A DNA stretch of 64,000 nucleotides, taken from assembly GCA_022446905.1 (NCBI GenBank), contig JAKVBT010000010.1, positions 62,001 through 126,000 on the forward strand, given 5' to 3'. The stretch comes from Phycisphaerales bacterium (GTDB taxonomy: Bacteria > Planctomycetota > Phycisphaerae > Phycisphaerales > SM1A02). Of the stretch, positions 51,218 through 63,217 are shown piece by piece; the first letter of the stretch is position 1; the number at the start of each line of letters is the position of its first letter. The position numbers and the translations under genes were made by a program. Under the pieces are notes generated by a model that saw nothing but the letters and a program-made list of their open reading frames with translations, was not told the DNA's origin and did no database searches.

Positions 51218-51820
51218 ATGGTCGGACCGACAGATAATTTAGCACGGGCTGCCGCTGAACTGATTCATGCAGGGCGAACAACCAGCATCGTCGATGCCAT
51301 CGCCATGGCGCGAGCAGAGTCCGAGCACACCACATCACCTTCAGTGGCCACGGTGCGGAAGCATTTGGAGTCACTCCAGCAAGCCTCCATGGGTATGCAG
51401 GCATGGCACGCAGCACGGGTGCGACGTTTGGAGTTGATCGAAGAGTTGCTGCAGACGCTGGCCTACTTGGCTCCGGATTGCTCGCTCTATGTGACCGGTC
51501 GTGCTGCTGAAGGGCATGTGGATGGCACAGCGGCGGCGACCATTCGGGTTGTTGGTGTAGAGCAAGCACCAGCATTGATGGATGATTTGGAATCACACGG
51601 CACGGTCCCTGTGCAGGTCAGTAGTCTGCAGACATCCATGGGGTCGATGGCCGTGGCGCATATTCAGGACAGCCTGCTTGACGTGGATCTCCTGTTCTTA
51701 CCGAATCAGCCAAATTCACACGCAGCTAGGCGTGTGACCGACGGCCGCCCAGTTGCGATCGTCGGTCTTCAAGCCTTTAGTGAATTGCTTGCGGCATGTC
51801 GATCAGCAGGCGTCGCATGA
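51218..51820 (+). CDS. hypothetical protein (possible nucleotidyltransferase-like fold, weak)
   Basis: 200-aa ORF divergent from pdxA; overall layout only loosely nucleotidyltransferase-like. Confidence 0.6.
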   Translation: MVGPTDNLARAAAELIHAGRTTSIVDAIAMARAESEHTTSPSVATVRKHLESLQQASMGMQAWHAARVRRLELIEELLQTLAYLAPDCSLYVTGRAAEGHVDGTAAATIRVVGVEQAPALMDDLESHGTVPVQVSSLQTSMGSMAVAHIQDSLLDVDLLFLPNQPNSHAARRVTDGRPVAIVGLQAFSELLAACRSAGVA

Positions 51821-51878
51821 TCCAATCAAGATGAGTAGATCATTGGCGATGCATCGTTGCGCTAAGTAATGCTGAAAA

Positions 51879-53090
51879 TCAGCCCAAACCGCCCTTGAGG
51901 TCTACTCCACTACCAAATTTGGCACGAAGTTTGGCGACTGTGGGATCATCCTTGCGCAAGGGTGCTGAGGCGTCATCGCCTGCATCGCCGCTGGCCTGCT
52001 TGATACTGAGGGATACACGTTGCTTGTCGGCATCGATAGAGAGGATCTTGACTTCAACCACTTCGCCCTCACGCACCACTTGATTGGGACGGGAGACCCG
52101 CTTGTGTGCAAGTTCTGAGATATGTACCAGGCCCTCAATGCCATCAGCAATTTTGACAAAGGCCCCAAATGCTGCCAAGCGAGTCACTGTTCCTGTAACC
52201 ACAGCGCCTTCCGAGAGAGTGCTTGAAGCGGCCGAGAATGGATCAGTGACGAGTTGCTTCATCCCCAATCCAATGCGTGGTGGATCGGCACCCATGTCGA
52301 CTTTGAGGACTTGCACACGGACGGCATCGCCTTCCTTGACCAGATCGCCTGGTGATTTGACGCGGTCCCAGGACATATCAGATACATGCACCAGTCCATC
52401 GAGGCCGCCGATGTCAATGAAGACTCCGTACTGCTGCACACTGGTGACTACGCCGTCAAAAGTTTGCCCCTTCTCCAGCGTGCCCAGTAGTTGTTGAGCC
52501 TGTTCCTTGCGCTGTTCATGAAGGACGCTCTTACGACTGAGAATCATTCGTTCCCGCTGGCGATCCAATTCCATCACCTGACAGGGCAGTTTTTTTCCAT
52601 GAAAGTCACTTAGGTCAGCGACATGTCGGAGGTCGACCTGTCCGGCAGGCATAAATGCTTTGTGGCCTGACACGTCCATTTCCAAGCCACCTTTGTTGGA
52701 GCCAGTGCACATGGCTTCGATGACTTGCCCCTCGGCGATGTCGTTCCACTTCGCCTTAGAAATCGCGCCTTTGCGCGACAAGATGAGCATGCCGTCGTCC
52801 ACTTCGCGTCGCTCAATGGTGAATGTGTGTCGGCTGCCAAGTGCAGGTGGGTTGTCGAATGCAGTGATGGAACATACACCACTGGTCCTTGGGTCGAACT
52901 CCACATACACATCGTCCCCACGGATCTGTCGGACCGTGCCTTCTCGCTGGGGCCGCCCACCGCGTGTTTGCGAAGGCTGTGTGGCTGGTCCGCTGTCAAC
53001 ATCTCCGAGAGACATCTGCCCGAGGGCGGCTTCAATCTCAGCTTCAAGTGACGGGTCGAGAGGGCTTTGTTCGTTAGGGGCTGCGCTCAT
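51879..53090 (-). CDS. S1-domain RNA-binding protein (ribosomal protein S1-like)
   Basis: Repeated S1 motifs 'GVVTSVQQYGVFIDIGGLDGLVHVSDMSW', 'GTVTRLAAFGAFVKIADGIEGLVHISELAHKR'. Confidence 0.93.
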   Translation of the reverse strand: MSAAPNEQSPLDPSLEAEIEAALGQMSLGDVDSGPATQPSQTRGGRPQREGTVRQIRGDDVYVEFDPRTSGVCSITAFDNPPALGSRHTFTIERREVDDGMLILSRKGAISKAKWNDIAEGQVIEAMCTGSNKGGLEMDVSGHKAFMPAGQVDLRHVADLSDFHGKKLPCQVMELDRQRERMILSRKSVLHEQRKEQAQQLLGTLEKGQTFDGVVTSVQQYGVFIDIGGLDGLVHVSDMSWDRVKSPGDLVKEGDAVRVQVLKVDMGADPPRIGLGMKQLVTDPFSAASSTLSEGAVVTGTVTRLAAFGAFVKIADGIEGLVHISELAHKRVSRPNQVVREGEVVEVKILSIDADKQRVSLSIKQASGDAGDDASAPLRKDDPTVAKLRAKFGSGVDLKGGLG

Positions 53091-54565
53091 GTCGCAGGGT
53101 TCCTCTTGGCAGGGCCGGACTGGGTCAGCAAGGATAGTGGGGTCGATACCTCAACAGCATCTGCGAGCAGCACATCATCGTCGATCGTAGTGGCAATTGC
53201 ACGGACGATTTGTCCACGACGCAGTGGCCCCTTGACCGACAGCATCGCATATTGATCACATCGTCCGAGCCAACGATTTGGACGATGTGGGTCGGTTTGC
53301 TCTGGGATCACGCGGAGGGTGTGGCCAATGAGGTTGCGGCGGTAGGTTTGAGACCATCCATCCGGAGCACCCTCCAGAGCCATCAGCCTCCGCACGCGCT
53401 CACGCCGAGTAGCCATAGGAAGAGTCTTGGATTGCCACCGAGCGGCTGCTGTTCCAGGATGGGGGCTGTAGGGGAAGACGTGCAGATGGAGAAAGCAGAC
53501 CTGTCGAACAACCTCGAGGGTTTGTTCAAAGGCAGCATCATCTTCGCCGGGGAAGCCACAAATGATGTCCGTGGTCAAGGCTGGAGGGATACCGCACGAT
53601 GATTGCAAGCGACTCGTGACCTGTTCGATCATGTCGAGGTACTCGCCTACGCGGTACTGGCGATTCATGCGCTTGAGTACCTCATCTGAGCCTGATTGCA
53701 GGGGCAGATGGAGATGACCGGTGACAATTTCGCGGTGCGTGACCATCGCGTCCAGCAGTGTTTCAGTCACATCGCCTGGCTCCAATGAACTAAGTCGCAG
53801 TCGGGCAAGCCCAGGGACATTGGCTACGGCGTCAATCAGTTCGGCTAGGGGTTCTGCATCGGGGTTGGTTTGCTTGCGGCGAAGTGCTGTCTCATGTCCA
53901 TAGGCCCCGAGAAAAATGCCAGCAAGGACTACTTCCTGATGGCCGAGTTGGACCAACTGGTCAACTTCTTGAACCACGGTGGCAATCGATTTGGTTCGCA
54001 GCCTTGGTCGGGTCCGGGGAATGATGCAGAAGGTGCACCAAGCATCACAGCCGTCTTGGACTCTCACTTCGGCGCGGGTGTGCTGAGCAGGGGCATTTGG
54101 AAGTACTGCCAGCGGAAGTGGGGTCAATGATCGCTGCGGTGGTTCAGTGCGGAGAGATGCTGATTGGCCAAGCCATTTATCTACCCATTGTCCTACGGCT
54201 TCCACCATGGGTTCATCATGGCCAATAGCGCTGGCGACACCTGGTGCTAAAGACTGCAGGGTCTCATGCTCAGTTCCCACAAGGCAGCCGGTGACCAGCA
54301 CGGTGGGATCGTGGCCAGCTTCGCGTGCGGCGCGACGGATGACCTGTCGCGATTTGGCCGCCGCTCGTTTGGTCACCGTACAGGTATGAACGACCTCCAG
54401 ATCAGCCGGCTTGCCCCTTGCGGCTGGGGCCATGCCTCTGGAACGGAGGGCGTCACACAACTCACGGCGTTCGGCATGATTGACTCTGCAGCCAAGCACC
54501 CGCACACGGTACGTCCGCGGTCCCTCTGCCTTCGTCGCTCCTTGATGAGGCATATCGCCACCCAT
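53087..54565 (-). CDS. mtaB: tRNA (N6-threonylcarbamoyladenosine(37)-C2)-methylthiotransferase MtaB-like
   Basis: 'VLGCRVNHAERRELCDALR', 'VVHTCTVTKRAAAKSRQ', radical SAM 'VQDGCDAWCTFCIIPRTRPRLRTK', 'GFPGEDDAAFEQTLE'. Confidence 0.9.
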   Translation of the reverse strand: MGGDMPHQGATKAEGPRTYRVRVLGCRVNHAERRELCDALRSRGMAPAARGKPADLEVVHTCTVTKRAAAKSRQVIRRAAREAGHDPTVLVTGCLVGTEHETLQSLAPGVASAIGHDEPMVEAVGQWVDKWLGQSASLRTEPPQRSLTPLPLAVLPNAPAQHTRAEVRVQDGCDAWCTFCIIPRTRPRLRTKSIATVVQEVDQLVQLGHQEVVLAGIFLGAYGHETALRRKQTNPDAEPLAELIDAVANVPGLARLRLSSLEPGDVTETLLDAMVTHREIVTGHLHLPLQSGSDEVLKRMNRQYRVGEYLDMIEQVTSRLQSSCGIPPALTTDIICGFPGEDDAAFEQTLEVVRQVCFLHLHVFPYSPHPGTAAARWQSKTLPMATRRERVRRLMALEGAPDGWSQTYRRNLIGHTLRVIPEQTDPHRPNRWLGRCDQYAMLSVKGPLRRGQIVRAIATTIDDDVLLADAVEVSTPLSLLTQSGPAKRNPAT

Positions 54566-54718
54566 CCTAGGGCTTCAGGGCCCTGACTGGTCATGGAACA
54601 GGGTGGCTCCATCGGGGTATGATCCTCGGCTCGCAGGGCTTGGCAGGAGTGGGAGTGGATCCGCTCATTGCTGTGGCACGAATTAAGAGTTGGGCATCAG
54701 GATCGACAGGACATCCGC

Positions 54719-56758
54719 ATGGCAACCGCAAACGCAGCATGGGGCATTGAGATTGGGGCCTATGCCGTCAAAGCGCTCCGACTTGAGCGAACTGGTGATG
54801 AGGTCGAAGTATCCGACTATGCGGTGATTCCGCACAAGCGTGTGCTTTGTACCCCAGACATCAATGTTCCAGAAGTTGTGCGTCTGACGCTTGGGCAGTT
54901 AATCAGTCAGAAGCAGCTCGATAACGAACTGGTCGTCATGTCCATACCAGGGCATTCTTCTCTGGTTCGTTTTGCCAAACTGCCGCCAGTTGAGCCTAAG
55001 AAGATTCCAGACATCGTCAAGTTTGAGGCTGTTCAACAGATTCCATTCCCGATCGATGAGGTTGAGTGGGATTATCAGGTCTTTCAGGACGAGTCATCGC
55101 CGGAAGTGGAAGTTGGTCTGTTTGCAGTGACTCGCGAAAAGATTTCGGAGTTGCTTGATCTCTATGGTGAGGTCGGTTTGAGTCCCGAGGTCTTTACCCT
55201 GAGTCCATTGGCATTGTTCAATGCCATGCATTACGACTGCCAACTTGCGACGGACAGCAAACCAATCGTGTTTATTGACATCGGGACCACTGCAACCGAC
55301 GTGGTCATTGCTCAGGGCGATCGATGTTGGATTCGTACATTCCCAATTGGTGGCAATCATTTCACCGCTGCGATTGCTGATGCATTCAATATTTCGCATT
55401 CGAAAGCTGAGCGGCTGAAGCGAGAAGCGCATACCAGTAAATACGCAAAGCAAATCATGACTTCCCTTCGCGGTGTCTTCCGAGATCTGCTGGGCGATTT
55501 GCAACGATCTCTCGGTTACTTTGCCAATACCCACCCAGATACTCCGCTCACAGACATGATTGGGGTTGGTTCGACCTTCCGGATCCCGGGCTTGCGGAAG
55601 TTTATTGGCATGCAATTGGAGGTCAATGTTCAGCGTCTGGATGAGTTCCAGCGCATTCGGGTGCAGGGCAAGGGCGCTGCCGGGTTTGCGGAGCACAACG
55701 TCAATCTTGCGACGGCTTATGGATTGGCTTTGCAGGGCGTTGGCTTGCCTTGCATCTCCGCGAATCTTGTGCCAGGGACCATTCGCCGTGAACAACTCTG
55801 GCGTCGCAAGACTAAGTGGTTTGTTGCAGCTGCGGCCGTTGCGGTGGCTGCTGGGGCATCGACTTTTATTCGACCCATCAGTGAAAGTGCAGCGATCGAG
55901 TCAGTGCCCAAGAGTGTCACCGCTGCCATTAAAGATGCAGATCGTACGAAGTCAGAGTATGAAAAGGTCAAGCAGGCATTTAGCCAAAATGCATTGGCTC
56001 CACACGTGCTTGCCCTCTTGGATGGTCGCGACATCTGGCCTTGGATTCTCCATGACGCGTCAACGAGTTTGCGGCAGGCTTCGCCGCAAGCTGTTTTGTT
56101 CGGTGGCGATCTTGAGGCAATTGCGGCCATGGACCCCAGTGAGCGTAAGTTGATTGAAATGACAGATCTCCGCGGGCAGTACGACGGAGAGGGTCAGAAT
56201 GGTCCAAAGATCACGGTCACGATGATGGTGGAGTTGACCCATGCCGAACCAGTGAAGTTGGTGCAGGACAAGGTTGTTGGCTGGCTCCGCAGCCAAGCGG
56301 AAGACGCCGCATCTGGCCGGCCATACCGAATTATCAGCGCCAAGACGGATCGCTCTGAATTGACCACGCGTGAAGTTGGTCAGCCAAACGTCGGGGACAC
56401 TCCAGGAAGTGGTGGCGGTGGCGGCCTTGGTGGCGGCGGTGGTCTTGGTGGTGGCGGCGGCCTCGGTGGTGGCGGCGGCCTTGGTGGTGGTGGCGGCCTC
56501 GGTGGCGGTGGGGGTCTTGGTGGTGGTGGTGCTCCGCCCTCGCCTGGCGGTAAGCCCGGTGGTGGTGGTGGTGACAAAGGCGCTTTGGATGCATTGGCAC
56601 CACTGCCTGAGCCAGAGGGCCATTATCCAGAAGCAAAAACAACCACGATCTACACGCTGCCAGTGATCTTTGAAGTGGAACTGATGTCCGGTGAGGGGGC
56701 CTCTTTGGCAACTCGCCGATGGCGGCCGACCAGTGGTGGCAATGAGGTGGTGTCATGA
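54719..56758 (+). CDS. PilM-like actin-fold protein fused to TM + PilN-like region and a Gly-rich tract
   Basis: 'AWGIEIGAYAVKALRLERTGDEVEVSDYAVI', 'MSIPGHSSLVRFAKLPPVEPKKIPDIVKFEAVQQIPFPIDEVEWDYQVF', 'VFIDIGTTATDVVIAQGDRCWIRTFPIGGNHFTAAI'. Start set at 'MATANAAWG' (54719). Confidence 0.88.
   Translation: MATANAAWGIEIGAYAVKALRLERTGDEVEVSDYAVIPHKRVLCTPDINVPEVVRLTLGQLISQKQLDNELVVMSIPGHSSLVRFAKLPPVEPKKIPDIVKFEAVQQIPFPIDEVEWDYQVFQDESSPEVEVGLFAVTREKISELLDLYGEVGLSPEVFTLSPLALFNAMHYDCQLATDSKPIVFIDIGTTATDVVIAQGDRCWIRTFPIGGNHFTAAIADAFNISHSKAERLKREAHTSKYAKQIMTSLRGVFRDLLGDLQRSLGYFANTHPDTPLTDMIGVGSTFRIPGLRKFIGMQLEVNVQRLDEFQRIRVQGKGAAGFAEHNVNLATAYGLALQGVGLPCISANLVPGTIRREQLWRRKTKWFVAAAAVAVAAGASTFIRPISESAAIESVPKSVTAAIKDADRTKSEYEKVKQAFSQNALAPHVLALLDGRDIWPWILHDASTSLRQASPQAVLFGGDLEAIAAMDPSERKLIEMTDLRGQYDGEGQNGPKITVTMMVELTHAEPVKLVQDKVVGWLRSQAEDAASGRPYRIISAKTDRSELTTREVGQPNVGDTPGSGGGGGLGGGGGLGGGGGLGGGGGLGGGGGLGGGGGLGGGGAPPSPGGKPGGGGGDKGALDALAPLPEPEGHYPEAKTTTIYTLPVIFEVELMSGEGASLATRRWRPTSGGNEVVS
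56407..56535 (+). repeat. in-frame (GGGGGL)n Gly-rich tract inside the PilM-like gene
   Basis: About six 18-bp units encoding GGGGGL, with varied Gly and Leu codons. Confidence 0.9.
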
Positions 56759-58053
56759 ACGGTCAAGCAGTAATGGCTTGGTGCAAGGCCAACATCATCA
56801 TTGTGATTTGTTGCGTAGTCATTCTTGGGGCTTTAATAGCGGGCCCCATTGTGTCCAATGGGTTCAATGAAGAGATCAGGGATGACGTCAAGAAGCAATT
56901 GAAGAAGGTCAAGGACATCGACCGTGCTGGCCGGGCCAAGTTTTCATGGCCGGATGATCCCGCAGGTAATCAGGCATTGATTACCAAGGACCATGTCAAG
57001 GCCTACCAAGAAGTCGCTGATCAGATTGCTGCTCAATCGGATGCATTGACTGAAGTAGCCATCAAAGCCAATCAGGGTGATCAAGCGGTCGTGATGCCAG
57101 AGCTCTTCCCTATGCCAGCAGATCGTCAGCGTGATCTTGAGGTATTGCCTCCAGAGTTGTACAGCCGGATCTCTGCTGGATACGACCAGATTTTGGCAAC
57201 ATTGAGTGCGGGAACACCAATTCCGCAAGACGAAGTACTCAAGAAGTTGATTGCCAAGAGGGTTGATTTTCTAGATCGCAACTTGCGTTTGAAAGAGAAT
57301 GAGCAACTGGATGACAGTCAGCAAGAAGCGGTGCGCGAGTATCTCTCTGCTGAGCGACTCAGTATGTATGTGGATCATGCTTCAGGGATCGGGGTGTATC
57401 TCTCTCGGGATACTTTGCAGCCACCGACCTACCTGTCCACGGATCGCCCTAGCCTTGATGAGATGTTTCAATGGCAATGGCGACTCTGGGTGCTGGAGCG
57501 AATAGCTGGCGTGGTTAAGGAGGTGAATGGTTCAGACAATGCCATCCTTGCTCCGATTCATGCCATTAACCAACTTGATATCCGGGGCCTGATGGAGACG
57601 GTCACGCCAGCTGCGTCCGAAAGGGACATGCTGGCAGTCAAGGGCGCTGGAGGTGCTGGCAAGGGTCAGGATGGTGGCCAAGGCGTGCCACGAGCGGGGA
57701 CCACTGATGCCACGGTTTCAATCACTGGCCGAATTACCAATGAGATGCATGACGTTGTCATGGTGGATCTTGATCTTGTTGTTTCCCTTGATCGAGTCGA
57801 CGCGGTGCTTGATGCATTTGATCGCCCAGGTGTCATGACCGTGGTTGATCTCGCGATGCAGCAGCTAGATGTCTTATCCCGGTTGAAGGAAGGGTATTAC
57901 TTTGGTGATGCTGCGGTCGTGCGACTAGTGCTTACCGTTGAGACGCTCTGGTTGCGTGACTGGACGGCTGCATTCATGCCGAATGAAGTCAGAGTCAAAC
58001 TCGGGCTACCTGAACTGGATGAATCACAGGAGCAGGAGGCTGGTCAGCGATAG
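56755..58053 (+). CDS. single-TM envelope protein, pilus-assembly operon partner (Amuc_1100-like placement)
   Basis: ATGA overlap with the PilM-like gene; one N-terminal TM 'ANIIIVICCVVILGALIAGPIVS'; helical middle; C-terminal beta-rich domain. Confidence 0.7.
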   Translation: MNGQAVMAWCKANIIIVICCVVILGALIAGPIVSNGFNEEIRDDVKKQLKKVKDIDRAGRAKFSWPDDPAGNQALITKDHVKAYQEVADQIAAQSDALTEVAIKANQGDQAVVMPELFPMPADRQRDLEVLPPELYSRISAGYDQILATLSAGTPIPQDEVLKKLIAKRVDFLDRNLRLKENEQLDDSQQEAVREYLSAERLSMYVDHASGIGVYLSRDTLQPPTYLSTDRPSLDEMFQWQWRLWVLERIAGVVKEVNGSDNAILAPIHAINQLDIRGLMETVTPAASERDMLAVKGAGGAGKGQDGGQGVPRAGTTDATVSITGRITNEMHDVVMVDLDLVVSLDRVDAVLDAFDRPGVMTVVDLAMQQLDVLSRLKEGYYFGDAAVVRLVLTVETLWLRDWTAAFMPNEVRVKLGLPELDESQEQEAGQR

Positions 58054-58080
58054 CGAAGTTCGTCGCGACTGGAGAACGTC

Positions 58081-60069
58081 ATGAAAGACAAGATTCTAGC
58101 CATGATGGAAAAGTGGGTCGAGTTCATCGTCCTTGGTGCTGTGATCATTGTGTTTGCGGTCTACCTATCGATGCAGTTCGTCGGTGATCCAAATGCTGGG
58201 ACGATTGACAAGAACACGCATGTTTCGCCAGGCGATGTGACTGCAACGCTTGAACAGAGGGTCGACCAACTCAAGAAGGATCTCCGTGCTTCTCAAGTTG
58301 AGGGACGTCCGGATCCTCGAAATCTGGTAGATGACTACCAAGATCGTGCTGCAAAGTCTGCAGTGCCCGCCAACTTTCAAACATTTGCTCAGGGAACGCG
58401 AGGCACAGTCACAGGTGACCGCTCTGTCGGCCAAGAGTTAACGGCTGTCTATGTGCCACCAGTGCCGGCTCCAGAGCAGCCCCTGGTGTACCAGAGTTTT
58501 GACACGTTGGCAGCAGCGGCGATCGAAGCACATGAGTCACTCGCTGAGAAACACAAGGCGGCTCCATTTGACACTCATTGGATGACTGTTTCTGCAGAAT
58601 TTGATGCAGCAGAGTTGCTGAATCGCTTGGGTCAGACTGGTCCTAATGGTGAATTGCCCATGTCAGAGCGCTGGTATGAGGGGCGTATCGATATTCTCGA
58701 TATTGTTGTTGAGAGACGACAGCAGCAAGCGGATGGAACATGGTCCGATCCCGAAGTGTTGCCGCTTCTGCCAGGGCAGCTGAGTTACCGGGCTGAGATC
58801 GCTGGCGAGGAGATTGGAGCATCGCAAGGGCGTGAACTGCTTGAGTCAGTGCGGACGAGCCCGAATCAACGACTCGTTGTGCAGCCAGAGTTCCTTGAAA
58901 CAGATCATGCCCTCTGGGAAGACCCTGAAGCCACCGCTGCCCGTATCGCGCGTGGTGGTTCAGCAGATCCCTGTGACTTGTTGCTCGCTGCTTTGAAGCG
59001 TGAACAGAAAATAGAGGCCGAACTGAAGAGCTTGGGCGCAGGAGATGGGGATGGCGGGAATTCGCCTGGTCGTCCAGGCGGTAGCGGCGGCGGCTTTGGC
59101 GGCGGTGCCCCTGGTGGTGGCGGTGGACTTGGCGGCGGCTTTGGTGGTGGCGCCCCTGGTGGTGGCGGCGGGCTTGGTGGTGGTTTTGGCGGTGGCGCCC
59201 CTGGTGGTGGCGGCGGACTTGGTGGCGGCTTTGGTGGTGGTGCACGCCCTGGGGGCCAACCTGGCAGTGGCCCAGGTGGTGAAGACAAGGACAAGATCAT
59301 TCGCCGGCTCAAGCAACAGTTGCGTGTTGTTGGGAATCAGATCAGTCGACTGCGAACTGAGTGTCCCGTTGAAGTTACGTTGGAGAATGAAGGGGCTTTG
59401 GAGGTGAGCTCTGGATTTGAAGTCGCGGGCAAGTTGTGGGTGTGGGCTCATGATGTCACTGCCGAGCCTGGGCAGGTCTACGACTATCGGATCGGTGTGC
59501 GTATCTTTAATCCAACATTCGCACGCCGAATGAGCATGCCTGAGCAGCAGCGGCATCTTGCAGAGCAATTAACACTTGCATCAGACTTCAGTGACTGGTC
59601 GCAGCCGATTCGAGTTGATCGGCCAACGCGGTTTTTTGTCAGCAGCGCTGCAGGAAGTCGTGCGGATGCGAAAGGCGGCGCTTTAGGCCACGGGATGGCA
59701 AGGCTTGAACTCTATCGTTTCTATGACGGTGTATGGCATCAGGGTGATCAGGTCGTTCAGCCTGGGGACCCGATTGGAACCACACAGATCATCAAGGCGA
59801 CCATGCAGGAAGAAGATGGTCTGGAACAGGGTGGCGATGATTCTGATGAGCAGGATGCTGATCAGGAGGTCAGCTTTGCAACTGGTTGGTACATCATCGA
59901 TATTCTCAATGACCCATTTTCCGTGGCAGACCCTTTGACCAATCGGCCCGGGGCAATGCTGCTGATTGGTGGGATGGGCGGTGACGGCATTGCTCAAGTC
60001 CGCACGGTTGAGGCAGATAGATCTCGCCCCCGACCGGTGGATGCGGAAGAAGTCGGCCTCGGGGGCTGA
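58081..60069 (+). CDS. single-TM envelope protein with Gly-rich repeat
   Basis: N-terminal TM 'FIVLGAVIIVFAVYLSMQFVG'; Gly-rich 15-aa repeats; 27 nt after the previous gene. Confidence 0.75.
   Translation: MKDKILAMMEKWVEFIVLGAVIIVFAVYLSMQFVGDPNAGTIDKNTHVSPGDVTATLEQRVDQLKKDLRASQVEGRPDPRNLVDDYQDRAAKSAVPANFQTFAQGTRGTVTGDRSVGQELTAVYVPPVPAPEQPLVYQSFDTLAAAAIEAHESLAEKHKAAPFDTHWMTVSAEFDAAELLNRLGQTGPNGELPMSERWYEGRIDILDIVVERRQQQADGTWSDPEVLPLLPGQLSYRAEIAGEEIGASQGRELLESVRTSPNQRLVVQPEFLETDHALWEDPEATAARIARGGSADPCDLLLAALKREQKIEAELKSLGAGDGDGGNSPGRPGGSGGGFGGGAPGGGGGLGGGFGGGAPGGGGGLGGGFGGGAPGGGGGLGGGFGGGARPGGQPGSGPGGEDKDKIIRRLKQQLRVVGNQISRLRTECPVEVTLENEGALEVSSGFEVAGKLWVWAHDVTAEPGQVYDYRIGVRIFNPTFARRMSMPEQQRHLAEQLTLASDFSDWSQPIRVDRPTRFFVSSAAGSRADAKGGALGHGMARLELYRFYDGVWHQGDQVVQPGDPIGTTQIIKATMQEEDGLEQGGDDSDEQDADQEVSFATGWYIIDILNDPFSVADPLTNRPGAMLLIGGMGGDGIAQVRTVEADRSRPRPVDAEEVGLGG
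59086..59250 (+). repeat. in-frame 15-aa (45-bp) Gly-rich tandem repeat 'GGGFGGGAPGGGGGL'
   Basis: Three near-complete units plus a partial fourth in the 58081-60069 CDS. Confidence 0.9.
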
Positions 60070-60097
60070 AATCACGGAATTGCTGCCTTTGGCACGG

Positions 60098-60125
60098 TTG
60101 ACAGGCCTTGGGGGTCTGGTATCCT
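60098..60125 (+). promoter_or_regulatory. candidate rRNA promoter (sigma70-like)
   Basis: TTGACA - 16 nt - TATCCT, followed by GC-rich 'gcggctcgcgccc'; 29 nt after the upstream stop codon. Confidence 0.65.
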
Positions 60126-60162
60126 TTGCGGCTCGCGCCCTTTTGGCGTGGCTTGTTCTTTC

Positions 60163-60175
60163 TGCTCTTTGACAA
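60163..60175 (+). promoter_or_regulatory. boxA antitermination element
   Basis: TGCTCTTTGACAA, 12/13 match to the E. coli rrn boxA TGCTCTTTAACAA, in the leader upstream of 23S. Confidence 0.8.
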
Positions 60176-60186
60176 GTGATGATTTG

Positions 60187-60303
60187 ATTGATCGGTCGAC
60201 TTGGCACGGACCACCCCGGAACGTGCATTACAAGTCGATCTGATATTGATCGGTCGACTTGGCACGGACCACCTTGGAACGTGCATTAACAAGTCGATCT
60301 GAT
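60187..60303 (+). repeat. tandem duplication (~58 bp x2), each unit an imperfect hairpin, in the 23S leader
   Basis: Both units contain tcgacttg-gcacg ... cgtgc-atta(a)-caagtcga (8 + 5 bp). Copies differ in the loop (cccc vs cctt) and by one inserted A. Confidence 0.92.
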
Positions 60304-60440
60304 GTCGAGACGAGTGTTGAGGCTAACGATGGCGACCGATCCGGTCTTCTATATGGATCGGTGTTCATTCAGCCCTGCCAAAGCGTCGAATATCTGCTCG
60401 GAGTGATTCGAGTAGGTGGTTCGGAGTCGAGGTCGGGATG

Positions 60441-63217
<2,777 letters not shown>

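Noticed and set aside
54670-54700. Possible sigma-54 promoter 'tggcacgaattaagag'
   Set aside because: The -24-like TGGCACG is present but no -12 TTGC at correct spacing.
56334-56756. Antisense His/Pro-rich ORFs (also 58643-59312) opposite the Gly-rich tracts
   Set aside because: Reverse complements of Gly codons give Pro/His/Thr strings; no RBS or family resemblance, and the sense gene is clear.
60169-60174. TTGACA inside the boxA region as a second rRNA -35 box
   Set aside because: No acceptable -10 hexamer 16-18 nt downstream; better explained as part of boxA.
60187-60303. CRISPR-like direct repeats
   Set aside because: Only two directly abutting copies with no spacers and no cas genes; a leader hairpin duplication fits better.
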